From contig JAALGY010000023.1 in assembly GCA_032358165.1 (NCBI GenBank), forward strand, positions 1,550,001-1,614,000: DNA of 64,000 nucleotides. The letters run 5' to 3'. The notes below the pieces were generated by a model. The model ran no database searches. It worked only from the letters and a program-made list of their open reading frames with translations, and was not told the origin of the DNA. Positions 61,014-64,000 of the stretch are shown in pieces (positions within the stretch are counted from its first letter, which is position 1; each line of letters begins with the position of its first letter). The position numbers and the translations under genes are program-made. The DNA is from Diplosphaera chodatii. Its lineage: Eukaryota; Chlorophyta; Trebouxiophyceae; Prasiolales; Stichococcaceae.

Positions 61014-61728
61014 GGCGCTGATGTTCTTTTCGTGCGTCAGCCCTGTGGTGCCGCTGCTGCTGTTGATCTATAACGAGTCTTTGAGGTGCGTCCAGAGGTA
61101 GGCAGACAGTTTGTCACAGTGCAGGGGAGCGCAGTGTGGAAGAGTAGAACTGCATGCAAGCAGATGGTATGATGCTGACGACGGTATGCAACTGTGCATG
61201 ACGCTGATCGCTCGCGGGAGTGGTGGCGGGAATGCGTCACCCGAGTTGGTACGTCCAGAAATGTTTCTGCGATCATTGATTGCATAGCCTAAAGCACGTT
61301 GTAACATCAGCAAACGCTGTCGTATCCAATCCCGTGACTGAGCGTGTCTTGCATGCGCCGACCCACAACTGCAACGACTTGGTCAGGACGTTCGCAATGC
61401 ACCGCGTGGTTGACAATCTGATAACGAGGTTCTGCCTGACTTAACATTTGCTTCTGACTTATGATGATTCACGACTCATGTTGTCGAGATTCCCTGTCTG
61501 AGATCGTGCACTTGGTGTAGCATATTTCAGGCTGCGGCCAACATTCAGCGCAGCCGTAGTAGCGCAGCCACAACATGCTGATGGCCCTGCTCAGGTGACC
61601 ATGATGCGCCGTGGTGCACAAACATAGATCAAAGGCGCAGCGCACTGCAGACTGACCAGCACTAAGACTGCTGAATGCAGGTGCGGTGCTACTCCCAGCA
61701 CTGATTAAAGGCGTGTGTCTGGGCAGTC
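61014..61728. promoter_or_regulatory. Divergent region, M41-like / nucleoside transporter
   Basis: 715 bp between ATGs. Short open frames only, no supported gene. Confidence 0.4.
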
Positions 61729-64000
61729 ATGCTGACGAGCAAGCCATGGGCGCCCAGCGCCTGCTTCTTCTGCATCGCAGTGAGTACAACTGTGATGCCC
61801 TTGACGCATAACAACCACGGCGACGTTGTGATGGACCATGTGTTTGGGCGCCATGTTGGAGGCTCACCTGCGACTACCGCTGCGAACACAGGTGGCATAC
61901 ACCATTGGATGGACCGCCGTGTCGTCCGAGCTGACATACTACACATCGCTTTTTGGTCCCGAGATTCTTCTCTGGCTGAACGTGAGCAATTTGAGGCTCT
62001 GGAAGTGGGAGCACGGCAACTGTAATGACGGGAAGGCCTCAACGTCCAAAATTGATACATGCAGGTGGCATATTTCGTGCCGTCTGTGCCCGTTATGATG
62101 CTCCAGACGCTGACCGACGAGGCCTTCGACCGTGCATTCGGGGTCGCCACTGCCACGGCCTTCCGCTTTGTTGTAGGTAAGGCTTGCTCAGCCTTCCTCG
62201 CATTGTGACGTCAACATGCTTGGCATGTAGGCTCAACCCCAGGCTAGCTACCACACTTATTAGGCATGCATTGTGGCCACTGTCCTGAGATGTCCACATG
62301 GCCGGCCAGGCAAGCAGCGGCCCCGGAGCCTTGGCAGCTATGGAATTGCCATAGATAAGCTGGCTCTTGGTAAGCCCGCCTCGGCGGTGCGCCTGTGACC
62401 TGTAGAAGACACTGGCACAAGGCGGCACTGCCGCTGCTGGCCCTCAGTTCTTGGCATGTTGTGCATATTCAGGTCTGGGAGGCGCGACACTGGTGGCAGC
62501 AGCCCTGCCATTTTATGCACACCAAGCCACGGTGCTGCTGCTGGCGGTTGGGCTGCTGGGCATTTTCTGCGGAGTGGCTTTTGGCTCGAGGTGCAGAGTG
62601 CTGCACTTCAGAATGTCCTTTCAATGCAGCTTGTAGGCAGGAGCACTGTGACCCACTTGTGCAAGCCAGCGAGTAAGCTATCAGAAGACTGATGCTCACA
62701 ACGTGAAGCGGCTTTGAGCACATTGATGATCTGACAACTGGCATGTGCAACAGTTATCAGCTGGTGTCCCACTTTAGTGCTCGTGAGTCTGTGGCGCTGA
62801 CCACAGGTGGGCCGGTCTGAAACGAGTCATCGTGGTGCTGTCAATGCTGACATGCTGACAAACCTGAAGGCAACTGCAGCACTGCGTCGTGCGATCGCCT
62901 TGTGCTGGACCATGGTACCCTAAATAAAACCATTTCCTAATCCTGTTCAGGGTTCGTGGGCAGTGGTCCTGTCGTGCTGCTGCTGGATACAATCCTGCGC
63001 ATCGGACCGCGGCCCGCGGCCTGGCAGCGCGTTGCGCTCTTCGAGTGCGTGGCCATCATCCAGATGGTTGGCATGGCCGCCGGGCTGTACCTGCTGTCCC
63101 GCAGTTGGCGTGACCTGGGCGACTATGACAGGTGCTGCGCCTGTCTCAACACTGACAGTCCGCAGCTCCTCAGCAGCAGACGTGCCGGCATTGTCGACGC
63201 TTTGTCTGGATGTGCAGCCAGTCTCCAGTCTTGACAGCATGGCTCCGGCAGTAAGGCGGCTGTATGAAGCAGATGTGTCAACTGCCCAAAGTATGTTCGG
63301 CAGATCGGCGGATGGTACCTTGCTGTGTTCACACCAGGCTGGAGCCAGAGGATCCTGCAGAGCACGAAGCCCTGGAGCAGCGGCGCACCACCAGCAGCGA
63401 CTTGAACAGCGGGCGCAGCGTGCGCCGCCACACCATGGGGCGGCAGAAGAGTTTCGGCACCACGCTGTGAGCACTCTCGCCGTGTTCCCATATGCCTTTG
63501 TGTGGGCGCTGGCAGCCTCTGTTACTCCTGTCTGCTTCAGCCAAGGCCAGGAGCTGTGGTCGAGCATAGCACAGTTGGCAAATGATGTGTTGCTTGATGC
63601 AGGCATGCAGAGCATACATCGCTGGTTCATGGGCACCGGCAGCGCTCTGCACCTGCAGCGTTCAGGCCGTTACAGGCTGTGTTAGTGCATGACAGCGAGG
63701 AGGCAAGACCTCTCCGGCCAGGTCAATGCAATAAGCAAGCATTTGGACACGTGAACTATTCCAGCTGTCAGGGCAGCACAAAACCTCATGCGGCCATTCA
63801 GCACAATGCATAGACAGAGTGCTCGAGGCTGGTCCGTGCCTCTAGTGACCATTTGCGCGAAGGAATGCAGGCAACTCGCTGGAGCCACTGCAGTCGGGCG
63901 ACCTGACCGACGACATGCTGCCCAGCACGCCACAGCCAAGCGGCTGGCGCATTCTGCGCATCTGGCCGGCGGCAGTGTCGCTGGCGCTCAGCAGCTTCAC
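61729..64000 (+). CDS. Equilibrative nucleoside transporter (ENT/SLC29)-like, 3' end outside window
   Basis: Starts at ATG 61729. The first six exons agree in phase: 61729-61779, about 61892-61980, 62063-62176, 62473-62589, 62758-62806, and 62950 onward. Membrane segments are PWAPSACFFCIAVAYTIGWT, LLWLNVAYFVPSVPVMMLQ, a FDRAFGVATATAFRF loop, GLGGATLVAAALPFY, ATVLLLAVGLLGIFCGVAFG, SYQLVSHFSARESVALTTG, and GFVGSGPVVLLLDTILR. A hydrophilic central loop with a basic stretch (RRTTSSDLNSGRSVRRHT) follows. Then RIWPAAVSLALSSF opens the next span at the window edge. Six spans, a long loop, then more spans is the ENT plan. Such proteins carry nucleosides or nucleobases across plasma or vacuolar membranes. 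The R-x-G type motif of ENTs is not obvious, so another multi-span family remains possible. Confidence 0.6.

Noticed and set aside
1..64000. tRNA, snRNA, CRISPR or prokaryotic-type operon
   Set aside because: I found no cloverleaf with a TTCRANY arm, no snRNA core sequence and no spaced direct repeats. A proper covariance-model scan could still find a divergent RNA.

Overview
This window is nuclear DNA of a green alga (Viridiplantae, most likely a GC-rich trebouxiophyte-type chlorophyte). The evidence is a photosystem I antenna protein with a plastid leader, a two-domain WRKY factor, a CASTOR/DMI1-type channel, plastid-type transit peptides, and genes cut by many short GT-AG introns (about 60-300 bp) whose 3' ends are usually tGCAG. 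TGTAA, the green-algal poly(A) signal, lies downstream of several stops. There is no prokaryotic operon structure, rRNA, tRNA, CRISPR array or intact mobile element that I can support. Exon chains were built by matching reading phase across GT-AG junctions. Where every phase closes I say so.

Layout, left to right: last exon of a proline-rich protein (+); a COA1/TIM21-like mitochondrial membrane protein (-); bifunctional methylenetetrahydrofolate dehydrogenase/cyclohydrolase (-); a triose-phosphate/nucleotide-sugar type transporter (+); a CASTOR/DMI1-like ion channel (-); a small securin/PATRONUS-like protein (+); a 134-aa Tat-type thylakoid-lumen protein (-); the Hsp90 co-chaperone TTC4 (+); the histone chaperone HIRA (+); mitochondrial ATP synthase OSCP (-); a plastid DUF3593-like membrane protein (+); an LHCA antenna protein (-); a group-I-like WRKY factor (-); a short unknown gene (-); Mediator MED13 C-terminal half (+); a plastid TAP-like ABCB half transporter (-); kinetochore SPC24 (+); a LEA-like repeat protein (-); WDR70 (+); an HEXXH M41-like plastid protein (-); and an equilibrative nucleoside transporter running off the right edge (+).

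Strands mostly alternate, so most neighbours are either divergent, sharing a 170-700 bp promoter region, or convergent, with 3' ends 160-500 bp apart. Genes are grouped by position and not by pathway, although there is some thematic clustering of chromatin/transcription (HIRA, WRKY, MED13), chromosome segregation (securin-like, SPC24) and plastid/mitochondrial energy genes (LHCA, OSCP, lumen protein).

The points most worth a second look are tandem ARKS repeats in HIRA that begin with the histone H3 K27 heptapeptide, the securin-like protein with a DEN box and two destruction boxes, a WRKY factor whose first domain reads WEKYGEK, the new small lumen protein, and the 22-residue LEA repeats.
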